A stretch of 64,000 nt of DNA from Calditrichota bacterium. GTDB lineage: Bacteria; Calditrichota; Calditrichia; Calditrichales; Calditrichaceae. The stretch is from positions 1 to 64,000 of the forward strand of contig RQOG01000048.1 in assembly GCA_003854985.1 (NCBI GenBank), in the 5' to 3' direction. The notes beneath the pieces were generated by a model, which had not been told where the DNA came from, did no database searches, and worked only from the letters and a program-made list of their open reading frames with translations. Positions 1-7,102 of this stretch are shown in pieces. Each line of letters begins with the position of its first letter. The stretch's first letter is position 1. Made by a program: the position numbers and the translations under genes.

Positions 1-61
1 AAGGTTGGGGAAACCTTGGCGGATAAAACGATATTTGAAAAGCAGATGTAAGAAATAAAAA

Positions 62-134
62 GCGAGAGTAGCTCAGTTGGTAGAGCACAACCTTGCCAAG
101 GTTGGGGTCGCGGGTTCGAGTCCCGTCTCTCGCT
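62..134 (+). tRNA. tRNA-Gly (GCC)
   Basis: The sequence folds into a full cloverleaf: a 7-bp acceptor stem (GCGAGAG with CTCTCGC), a 5-bp anticodon stem CAACC/GGTTG around loop TTGCCAA (anticodon GCC), and a T arm with TTCGAGT. The discriminator base is T. CCA is not encoded. It is the first of three clustered tRNA genes. Confidence 0.96.
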
Positions 135-178
135 CTTTTTATGTACTTTTGTCATCCTGAACTTTGACAATGACGCGC

Positions 179-251
179 GGCGACGTACCCAAGTGGCTAA
201 GGGAGAGGTCTGCAAAACCTTTATTCAGCGGTTCGAATCCGCTCGTCGCCT
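179..251 (+). tRNA. tRNA-Cys (GCA)
   Basis: Acceptor stem GGCGACG pairs with CGTCGCC. The anticodon loop CTGCAAA gives anticodon GCA, and the T loop is TTCGAAT. The discriminator T is typical of bacterial tRNA-Cys. CCA is not encoded. It lies 17 bp upstream of tRNA-Leu, so co-transcription is likely. Confidence 0.95.
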
Positions 252-268
252 CAATAAAAATATGATTA

Positions 269-355
269 GCCGGGGTGGTGGAATTGGCAGACACAAGGGA
301 CTTAAAATCCCTCGGGCCTTATCAGCCCGTACCGGTTCAAGTCCGGTCCCCGGTA
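269..355 (+). tRNA. tRNA-Leu (TAA)
   Basis: Class II tRNA with a long variable arm. The acceptor GCCGGGG pairs with CCCCGGT (first pair a G-T wobble), the anticodon stem AGGGA/TCCCT encloses CTTAAAA (anticodon TAA), the T loop is TTCAAGT and the discriminator is A. CCA is not encoded. Confidence 0.95.
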
Positions 356-356
356 C

Positions 357-390
357 AAAGCCAGATAGGTAATTCAGTCTGGCTTTTTTT
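357..390 (+). terminator. Rho-independent terminator of the tRNA cluster
   Basis: A 9-bp stem AAAGCCAGA/TCTGGCTTT (357-365 with 378-386) closes a 12-nt loop and runs into a T tract. It directly follows tRNA-Leu. Confidence 0.85.
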
Positions 391-489
391 ATTAGTAAAG
401 AATTTCTTTAAGAAAAAAATTCTATTAAAAATCTTTTTTAATTATATTAAACCTACTTGTGCCAATATATTGGACAAAGAAATTAGCTT

Positions 490-2118
490 ATGTTTAAATA
501 TTCTCTTTTTATTTTCTTTATAATAACCATTTTCTGCCAGGCGCAGACCTCACAAATTTCTATTGACAGCCTGTCTTTAAGTTATGTTTATATGGAATTT
601 AATGATGATGTTCAAATGATGGGACAAAGCTGGAACCGTTTCTATCAGGAATGCCAAAGACAAAATATTCTGCCGCATACAAATGCCAATCCTATAAGTA
701 TACATATTGAGGATGAACCGCCAGTTTGGCGCTGGGCATATCCTGTTCAGGATAGTAGCATTAGAATTAAGCTTCCACTGATGATAAAGACAGAAAACCT
801 TGAAGCGGCAAAAAAAAGATATGCCGGAAATGACTTAAGCCGCGCCGTTAAAGAATTCAATATGCAGTTAAGAGAATTCGATTTAAATCAATCGGGTTAT
901 ACCATAATTCGCTGGCTTGAATCTTCGACAACAAATAAATCTGAGATTGAAATAATTATTCCTGTTTATACGGCAAAATTTAGGCAGTATATTATTTTTA
1001 AACTTTCCCGGTTGATCATTTCCATGTCTGTGATATTCTATATCATCATTGCAATAATTTTCTTTTTTTATAAAAAAGGCTTACGCAGGAGCAATACCAT
1101 ATTTGCGTTTTTTCTGCTGTCTTTTGCCATGCTGTCAATAGACTGGGTAATTGGTTATTTTCGTTATTCGCTTTATTTAACCTTTCCCCATATATTTCAT
1201 ATTGGCGACGCCTTTTATCTGGTTACCGCGCCGCTTATATTTTTTTATGTTATTTCTATGCTGTATAAGAGTTTTAAACTCAAACTCTGGCACGTGATTA
1301 ATTTAATACCTTTTATATCTGCCCTGATTTTGTTATACATCAGGTATTTTCAATTTTCTGCGGATATTAAACAAACGCTCTATTTAGGCGGCGATTTGTT
1401 TACAACTGCGGAAATGAATGCGTTCTATATATTTTATAATATTCAGGTAATTTCTTATATGGCCGCCGCCTTTGTAATGTTGTTTCTCTATAAAAAAGAA
1501 TTAAAAAATCAGCAGGCTGTTTTTCAGGCAAAACAATTTAACTGGCTTAATATTGTGGTTTTTGGCTTTCTTTTTATTATCTATGCCGGATTTATTAAAC
1601 ACGTTTTATATCAGTATATAGGATATTACAGTGAATTATTCTTCACATTACATCATATTGGTTTGCTCACTTTTGCGATTGTGATACTTTATCATAGCTT
1701 AAATCACCCTTATCTTTTTTCTGCCATTGACTTTAAATTGAATGGTATAAGAAAAACGTCGCTGTCCGCTAAGGTTCTGGAAAATTATAAAACAACGCTG
1801 CTAAACGTTATGCAGATCGAAAAACCATACCTTCAGCCGGATATCTCGCTCAATAAACTTTCTGAAATAGCGGCAATTCCAGTCCGATCTCTTTCCGAGG
1901 TAATCAACAATTGCTTTAATATGAATTTTTTCGAGTTTATTAATTCCTACCGGATAAACGATGCAAAACGAATTATGACTGAACACAGAGATAATGATAA
2001 AACCATCCTGGAAATCCTTTATGAAGTTGGGTTTAACAACAAATCGGTATTTAATTCCGTTTTTAAAAAGTATACCGGTAAAACGCCCAGCCAGTTTAAA
2101 ACAGATCTTGTAAACTGA
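490..2118 (+). CDS. Membrane-anchored AraC-family transcriptional regulator
   Basis: This 542-residue protein joins an envelope sensor part to a DNA-binding part. Residues 1-19 are a signal peptide ending around CQAQ. Residues about 20-165 form a predicted extracytoplasmic region. About 174-420 hold roughly seven hydrophobic helices. The last ~90 residues are an AraC/XylS-type double helix-turn-helix (about 450-540) with the typical closing pattern of a second helix-turn-helix, VGFNNKSVFNSVFKKYTGKTPSQF. Membrane-bound AraC proteins of this form are common in the FCB group and presumably sense an envelope or extracellular signal. The signal and target genes are unknown; the two downstream genes on the same strand are candidates. 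The ATG at 490 has only a weak upstream ribosome site. Confidence 0.85.
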   Translation: MFKYSLFIFFIITIFCQAQTSQISIDSLSLSYVYMEFNDDVQMMGQSWNRFYQECQRQNILPHTNANPISIHIEDEPPVWRWAYPVQDSSIRIKLPLMIKTENLEAAKKRYAGNDLSRAVKEFNMQLREFDLNQSGYTIIRWLESSTTNKSEIEIIIPVYTAKFRQYIIFKLSRLIISMSVIFYIIIAIIFFFYKKGLRRSNTIFAFFLLSFAMLSIDWVIGYFRYSLYLTFPHIFHIGDAFYLVTAPLIFFYVISMLYKSFKLKLWHVINLIPFISALILLYIRYFQFSADIKQTLYLGGDLFTTAEMNAFYIFYNIQVISYMAAAFVMLFLYKKELKNQQAVFQAKQFNWLNIVVFGFLFIIYAGFIKHVLYQYIGYYSELFFTLHHIGLLTFAIVILYHSLNHPYLFSAIDFKLNGIRKTSLSAKVLENYKTTLLNVMQIEKPYLQPDISLNKLSEIAAIPVRSLSEVINNCFNMNFFEFINSYRINDAKRIMTEHRDNDKTILEILYEVGFNNKSVFNSVFKKYTGKTPSQFKTDLVN

Positions 2119-2233
2119 TAAAAAAATAGTCTGATTTTATTCGCACCGCACATAATTGAACGATTTTATACGTTCAATTCCCTATACTTTCATTAATTCA
2201 TTTTTAAGATTAAATGGTATGAGGTATATCATA

Positions 2234-3049
2234 ATGAAAAATGCATTATTTCGAATCTCTCATTTGGTGCCAGTTATATGTATTGCCATTGTTTTGTTTT
2301 ATAATTGCAATAAAAACCCAGCGGAAATCAACGCTTTTGACCCGCTTGCCTATGATTCCGTGAGGATTGCTTTATATATTGACGATGCCGTTTGGCCGAA
2401 TTGTAAAACATATACTGAAAATATCTTAAAGAAGATTGGTTTGCCTTATAGGATTGTGAATGCAGACTCAGTTCTGAACAACAGGCTGCTTTATTATTCC
2501 GTTTTGATTATGCCCGGCGGCAGACCCGATTTATATGAGCAGAATTTAGGGCGCGATGGCCTGGATATAATAAACAATTATGTTTCCAGGGGAGGAGGAT
2601 ATATCGGCATTTGCGGCGGCGCTTTTCTCGCTGCCCAAAATAATATTTGGAGGGGATGGGCGGGCGAGCCCAGAATTTGTCTTCGGTATAATGGTCAGTT
2701 AGGTATTTTTACAGGCGCTGCCGATGGCCCGATTGAAGAATTCGCGCCTGATTATCAGGACTTCAATTGCGGCATCAATATTATTGAAAAAGACCATTTT
2801 ATAACATCGGAAATCAATGAAACCATTTATTATTTATATGATCATGGACCAATGTTTTTGTTGAGTGATAATTCTGTTGACCTGGCATTGGGTAATTCGG
2901 TTAACGGAAATAAAACATTGTTATTAGTTACGCAATACAATAACGGCAGGATATTTCTCTCCGGCGGGCATCCGGAGGTCAGCAGCGATCCCATGTGTAC
3001 CATATTGGTTGAAAAGGCCATTATCTGGTGTTCAAAACAGGATTATTAA
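2234..3049 (+). CDS. BPL_N / class I glutamine amidotransferase-like envelope protein
   Basis: Residues about 41-265 resemble the N-terminal domain of biotin-protein ligase (BPL_N), a class I amidotransferase-like fold. The nucleophile elbow is visible as GICGGAF with Cys127, preceded by a glycine-rich MPGGRPD segment. The N-terminus is hydrophobic and ends at a cysteine (FYNC), so the protein is exported or possibly a lipoprotein, although the lipobox is poor. I chose ATG 2234 because GAGGT stands 8 nt before it; in-frame upstream starts (TTG 2156, ATG 2219) lack a ribosome site. No ammonia-accepting partner is nearby, so the reaction is unknown. Confidence 0.7.
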   Translation: MKNALFRISHLVPVICIAIVLFYNCNKNPAEINAFDPLAYDSVRIALYIDDAVWPNCKTYTENILKKIGLPYRIVNADSVLNNRLLYYSVLIMPGGRPDLYEQNLGRDGLDIINNYVSRGGGYIGICGGAFLAAQNNIWRGWAGEPRICLRYNGQLGIFTGAADGPIEEFAPDYQDFNCGINIIEKDHFITSEINETIYYLYDHGPMFLLSDNSVDLALGNSVNGNKTLLLVTQYNNGRIFLSGGHPEVSSDPMCTILVEKAIIWCSKQDY

Positions 3050-3180
3050 TATATGTTGAAAGTATAAAAACAATGGGCAATACATAAAACCAGGCGGAAT
3101 TTTGATTTTGTGTTTTACATATTTTTAAACATAACCATATACACTTTTATAGCCTGGTTGATTCAAACATTAAATATCAG

Positions 3181-3258
3181 ATGTTTCCATTTAAAGGTAA
3201 AAATTTTTCCAGCGGGATTTATTACTACGAATTGATGATCTCTCTGATGATTCGCTGA
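3181..3258 (+). pseudogene. Relic of a type IX secretion C-terminal sorting domain
   Basis: Reading frame 3181-3258 gives FKGKNFSSGIYYYEL followed by about ten residues and TGA. The segment matches the conserved last strands of the T9SS sorting domain seen intact elsewhere in this window (GSNLSSGVYFYKL and GMNLPSGVYFYTI). The expected 5' part (signal peptide, passenger domain, NPFNP motif) is absent. It is best explained as the remnant of a deleted secreted-protein gene. The match is short, so confidence is moderate. Confidence 0.5.
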
Positions 3259-3299
3259 AAAAAAATAAAAACCGAATAAATAAAAAAGAAAGGACGGCT

Positions 3300-4031
3300 A
3301 TGAAACGATCAATTTTCAGTCTTGTTCTAATCGGTTTATTGGCTTTATTCCTTGTTGGCTGTAAAAGCGATGACGATAATAATCCCGTTAATCATGGGAC
3401 AAATACCAGTAAAGGGTTAATAGCTTATTATCCCTTTAGCGGCAATGCGGATGATGAGAGCGGCAATGGACTGCATGGGATAGTGAGTGGTTCTGTGTTA
3501 ACGTTAGATAGGTTGGGAAATGAAAATAGCGCCTATCAATTCGATGGCATTGATGATGTCATAACAATTTATGATAATACTTTATTGGATATTACGAATG
3601 ATGTCACGATAATGGCCTGGTTTAAAATTCATTCGAAAAAAACCGGACAGGGTATTATTTCAAAAGTAAATACAAATAGCAGATCACCATGGGATATCCT
3701 TATTGAAGAAAAATTAATCTTCCAGGGTGCAAACGCATATAGAGATGATGCTTTTGATATCACTTTTCCGGATACTATTGAATCTGATCAATGGATTTAT
3801 GTCGCAGGTACGGCAAAAGATGGTATGGCGAAATTTTATGCCAATGGAATAATAACTGATAGCGCTACCTATTCAGGCGATTTATGGAATAACGATTATG
3901 ACGTATATATCGGGACGCGCTGGACGCATCAGGAAGTTCATTTTTTTAATGGTTGTATTGATGAAGTGCGCATTTACAATCGCGCTTTATCCGGCGATGA
4001 AATAGATCTGCTTTATCATGAAGGAGAATAA
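3300..4031 (+). CDS. LamG-like (concanavalin A fold) lipoprotein
   Basis: A 243-residue lipoprotein. The signal peptide ends in lipobox LVGC, with Cys21 as the predicted lipidated residue, followed by an acidic linker. Residues about 40-240 form one LamG/laminin-G-3 type jelly-roll domain, beginning GLIAYYPFSGNADDESG and ending with the usual GCIDEVRIYNRALS signature. Such domains bind carbohydrate or protein ligands at the cell surface. An AAGGA ribosome site precedes ATG 3300. It follows the T9SS-tail relic and may once have belonged to the same surface-protein group. Confidence 0.85.
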   Translation: MKRSIFSLVLIGLLALFLVGCKSDDDNNPVNHGTNTSKGLIAYYPFSGNADDESGNGLHGIVSGSVLTLDRLGNENSAYQFDGIDDVITIYDNTLLDITNDVTIMAWFKIHSKKTGQGIISKVNTNSRSPWDILIEEKLIFQGANAYRDDAFDITFPDTIESDQWIYVAGTAKDGMAKFYANGIITDSATYSGDLWNNDYDVYIGTRWTHQEVHFFNGCIDEVRIYNRALSGDEIDLLYHEGE

Positions 4032-4265
4032 AATAGTAAAGTCCCAGCAAGATAAAGTATACAATATTAATTTAATAACCGGCAACTGGAAGCAGGGACT
4101 ATGAACCAAATATTATTGGTCAACCTGATCAGCAAAACGGATATTCTGTTTTAAATCCATATCAAGTTCTTCTGCCATTTAAATCAGATGCTCAACTACT
4201 TTGGATGTTTAGTAACTTTTTTTCCAAAATATCCTTTTCCGGGTCAGTGAACGATAAGGGCAATT

Positions 4266-4403
4266 TCATTTCTTCCACCTGACCACGGCGTCGGCGTTAT
4301 TATCTTTTAAGGCATCCGGAATATGGGCCAGAATCTCGTTACGAAGTACGTCGATCAGGTTACGTTTTAAAATACCACGATGAAAAACTTGTCTAAAATG
4401 GAT
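4266..4403 (-). pseudogene. Short coding relic of unknown family
   Basis: In a 469-bp gap between two convergent genes, the minus strand stays open for 45 codons from a stop at 4404-4406 to a TGA at 4266-4268. It has no start codon. The translation has a natural-protein composition (it contains RNEILAHIPDALKDNNADAV). Coding-like sequence seems to continue in another frame toward 4180. I read it as a decayed gene fragment. I do not recognise the family. The rest of the 4032-4454 gap shows nothing. Confidence 0.3.
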
Positions 4404-4454
4404 TTATAAACATTGTCTGACGCTGTTTCAAAAGAAAACTAAAATAGCAATAAC

Positions 4455-4490
4455 ATAAAAAGCGGTTGTCCTAATCCGAACAACCGCTTT
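4455..4490 (-). terminator. Rho-independent terminator after the VWA lipoprotein gene
   Basis: An 11-bp perfect stem (4459-4469 with 4480-4490, AAAGCGGTTGT/ACAACCGCTTT) is followed on the minus strand by a T-rich run. It lies 25 bp after the stop codon of the gene at 4515-5291. Confidence 0.8.
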
Positions 4491-4514
4491 AAGATTCAGA
4501 TTTAAAATGATAGT

Positions 4515-5291
4515 TTAATTGATTCTCTGAGAGCGTACGCCAAAATCAACCTGATCTTTAATCCATCTGAAAAATCGATCCTGTTCCTCAAAAGGTTTGT
4601 TAGGATCAAGCGTTGAGGCATCTTTCCACGAAACCATGGCCGTTGCGTCCTGTGTCCATACTTTAACCCTTTTTCGAGGGATATCTGTTTTCCAGCTTCT
4701 GCCAACCACGGCGTCTGTATATAGCAGACGTACGGTTATATTTCTTGATAAAAGTTCTAAGGGTTTGAAATTCAGGCTACGGAAGTCCGGTTTTTGGGTA
4801 ACCTCATTTTTTACATCGGGAATACCGTCGCTTATCATTACTATAGAAATAGGCTTCAGAATGAGATTTCTTTCCTGAACTGTCATGGCAATCTGCTCAA
4901 AAAAAGCGTTGAAATCGGTAAAGGGATTAGAAACGTTTTTTGGAAAAATAATCTTCAATTCCGCTTTTATTTCCTCAATGGACTTATTTTCAAATTGCTG
5001 CATAAAGTGAAATGTTTTCGGTTCATTTTTTTTGGCTCCTCCGATGGAACCGACAAACATCACGCTGGGCACTTCCAAACCGCCAAGCCCGTTTAAATGC
5101 GCGTAAATATAATGCGCTAAAAAATTAATTGAATCATTAAAGTAAGGACCTTTTATAAAAGAACCGCTGATATCAACTCCAATAAACAGGGAAAGCCTGG
5201 GTTCCGGTTTATCGCCGAATCCGCATGAATTCAAGAGAAAAATTGACAGCGAAATCACCAGAAAGAGTTTAATTTTATTAAATATGATCAT
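4515..5291 (-). CDS. VWA-domain lipoprotein
   Basis: A 258-residue lipoprotein: signal peptide with lipobox LNSC, lipidated Cys23. The rest is a von Willebrand factor A fold. The metal-ion-dependent adhesion site is complete: D40-x-S42-x-S44 (DISGS), a threonine in PFTDF (T125) and an aspartate in ISDG (D155). It should therefore bind a divalent metal and a protein ligand at the envelope. AGGAG stands 7 nt before ATG 5291. It is the second gene of a two-gene operon, 36 bp behind the polytopic protein gene 5328-6545. No AAA ATPase or other usual VWA partner is present, so the role is unknown. Confidence 0.75.
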   Translation of the reverse strand: MIIFNKIKLFLVISLSIFLLNSCGFGDKPEPRLSLFIGVDISGSFIKGPYFNDSINFLAHYIYAHLNGLGGLEVPSVMFVGSIGGAKKNEPKTFHFMQQFENKSIEEIKAELKIIFPKNVSNPFTDFNAFFEQIAMTVQERNLILKPISIVMISDGIPDVKNEVTQKPDFRSLNFKPLELLSRNITVRLLYTDAVVGRSWKTDIPRKRVKVWTQDATAMVSWKDASTLDPNKPFEEQDRFFRWIKDQVDFGVRSQRIN

Positions 5292-5327
5292 AATTATCTC
5301 CTGTTTTTCCCATTATTTTCAATGAAT

Positions 5328-6545
5328 TTATTTTCTGCGCGTTGTTTTTTTCGCCGGGGTTACGGGCGCTGTTTTTAAAAGAACGCTGGAATCCCATATC
5401 TCCGATACAGATTGAAATGGAAGCTTAAAAAGGTGGCTTCCGGAAATCAATAAAGTAAAGAAGTTTATCGCCGCGGCCAGCACCTGGAGCGGAGGTAAAA
5501 TGAACGCGCCAAGAATGTACTCGCCTTTTTCTTCGATCCAGGCGGTGTCGGCTTTAATTTTTTTCATAAAATCTGAGCTGAATTCGATCGGTGGAACCTT
5601 GGCGGCTGATTTATCGGCTTCCTTAAGTTTTAATCCTTTACCCTGGATCACAGCCATAATCGCTGGGGTGCCGTGAGATGCGAAAAGAAACCAGGAAACG
5701 CTGCGGATTCCCAGCCAGGCAAATCCGGCAATAGCGAGAGTAGAAATAACGCCTAATTCAAAGTTAGATCTTTGGGCGATCCAAGGAGCAAGAGAATCAA
5801 CGAATTCACGATATAAAAACATCACTTCCACAACAAGCACTACGATTTCGATGACAATAATACCGACTAAAGAAGATACTTTTTTGCTTTTTGCCGATTC
5901 AACAAGCGTAGATAAAACCGCATAGCTTCCAAGAACTATAAATAGCAGGAAGATAAATAAGGGAATTCTTAATAACCAGATATTCAGATATTCACCCGTA
6001 ATATTTGAAAAGGTGTCCTGTACCAGCGGTGTGGTTACATAGGAGAAGATGGTCGCTTCAATGATGCACCAGAATACGGTTAAGACGACGGCAATCCAGG
6101 GAATATTGGAACTGATTACCCGTGTGCCGATATTGCCCAGCACCCTGAACGGCGCATAAAGCAGTTCCTGAAATACATACCAGATTCCCAACAGAAGAAT
6201 TTTTAACACATTCAAAAGAGCAACAATAAGAATAAAAATAAATTTTACAATACCGCCCCAGAACGAAACGATGGATTTTCCTAAATCCCACCAGGTGATA
6301 AATAGCGAAGAAATGAAACCCATTCGGTTATGCCTGAATAAAAGTGTTATAGCGCAGGCTATAGTGATCCAGCAGCCAAGAATAATAACCAGAACAGGTA
6401 ACAGCAGAAAAACTCTTTTAGCCGCCATTATGCCGAAAGCCTGATCCGCACCCCAGGCAAAAAGCAGAAAATCAGTCTGGAAATACATCGGAAACAGTAT
6501 CACAGACAAAAGATAATTAACTATCGGGCTTCCACCATTGAACAT
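5328..6545 (-). CDS. Polytopic inner-membrane protein of unknown function
   Basis: A 405-residue protein with about eight hydrophobic helices spread over residues 10-310 and one more near 345-370. A basic cytoplasmic tail (KKTTRRK) ends it. GAGGAG precedes ATG 6545. I do not recognise a family. It is the first gene of an operon with the VWA lipoprotein, so the two probably form one envelope complex. It has no transporter or enzyme motif that I can identify. Confidence 0.6.
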   Translation of the reverse strand: MFNGGSPIVNYLLSVILFPMYFQTDFLLFAWGADQAFGIMAAKRVFLLLPVLVIILGCWITIACAITLLFRHNRMGFISSLFITWWDLGKSIVSFWGGIVKFIFILIVALLNVLKILLLGIWYVFQELLYAPFRVLGNIGTRVISSNIPWIAVVLTVFWCIIEATIFSYVTTPLVQDTFSNITGEYLNIWLLRIPLFIFLLFIVLGSYAVLSTLVESAKSKKVSSLVGIIVIEIVVLVVEVMFLYREFVDSLAPWIAQRSNFELGVISTLAIAGFAWLGIRSVSWFLFASHGTPAIMAVIQGKGLKLKEADKSAAKVPPIEFSSDFMKKIKADTAWIEEKGEYILGAFILPPLQVLAAAINFFTLLISGSHLFKLPFQSVSEIWDSSVLLKTAPVTPAKKTTRRK

Positions 6546-7024
6546 AACGATCTCCTCTCGAATTATAATTATTACATTCCTTGCTTCAGTGGATTTACTC
6601 TTTAATTATTAAAAAACATATTAAACATTTATATATAATATTTCATTTTTCTGGAATAGTCTCAGGTCGTTTCATCTGCAATTTAAGTTCATAATCCCGT
6701 AATTTCAATTCCTGTACAATTCAACAATTATGACTTAAAACTGATTTCACTATCGGAAAGATGTAAAATAATATTAACAAATAATTAATTTTTTTTAAAA
6801 ATGTTATTTTGACTTCGGTTTACGCATTTTATTATTAGGATTTCATCAGTTATCCTGGTCAATGATTCTAATCCCAGGACAAGCAATCTTTTCGACATAA
6901 GTAAATCCTATATATGCAAATCTATATAATGCTGCTAAAATTATGATTGTATTTGTTACACGAAAAAAATACTAAATTTATTATTTAGTTCATTACAATT
7001 AAGATTTTTTATTTAAAATTTAAC
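6546..7024. other. Divergent intergenic region
   Basis: About 480 bp of AT-rich sequence separates the minus-strand membrane-protein operon from the plus-strand glycosidase promoter. No ORF, RNA gene or long repeat is visible. It must hold the promoter of the minus-strand operon, but I cannot place it with confidence. Confidence 0.4.
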
Positions 7025-7074
7025 TTGATTTCAAACTGCGCAGTGCTTATAATGACCGAACAAAACCGGTTTCG
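7025..7074 (+). promoter_or_regulatory. Sigma-70-type promoter with LacI-type operator for the glycosidase operon
   Basis: A -35 box TTGATT (7025-7030) is separated by exactly 17 bp from a perfect -10 box TATAAT (7048-7053). Ten bp further lies the palindrome AAACCGGTTT (7063-7072). Extended to AAACCGGTTTCG (7063-7074), it is the exact reverse complement of the 12 bp at 15099-15110 in front of the lacI-type gene. The operator would cover the start of the transcript, as expected for repression by the regulator encoded at 15168-16178. Confidence 0.7.
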
Positions 7075-7102
7075 TAAAATAGTTAATAAATTAGGATTTC
7101 AC

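Noticed and set aside
1-40. Short hairpin AAGGTT/AACCTT at the window start considered as the end of another tRNA
   Set aside because: No T arm or acceptor stem can be completed; the resemblance to the tRNA-Gly anticodon arm is limited to GGTTGGGG.
2156-2233. Upstream TTG/ATG starts for the BPL_N-like protein
   Set aside because: They lack ribosome sites, while ATG 2234 has GAGGT at good distance and gives a normal export signal.
3086-3159. Inverted repeat AAACCAGGC/GCCTGGTT considered as a terminator of the BPL_N-like gene
   Set aside because: The loop is over 50 nt and no T run follows.
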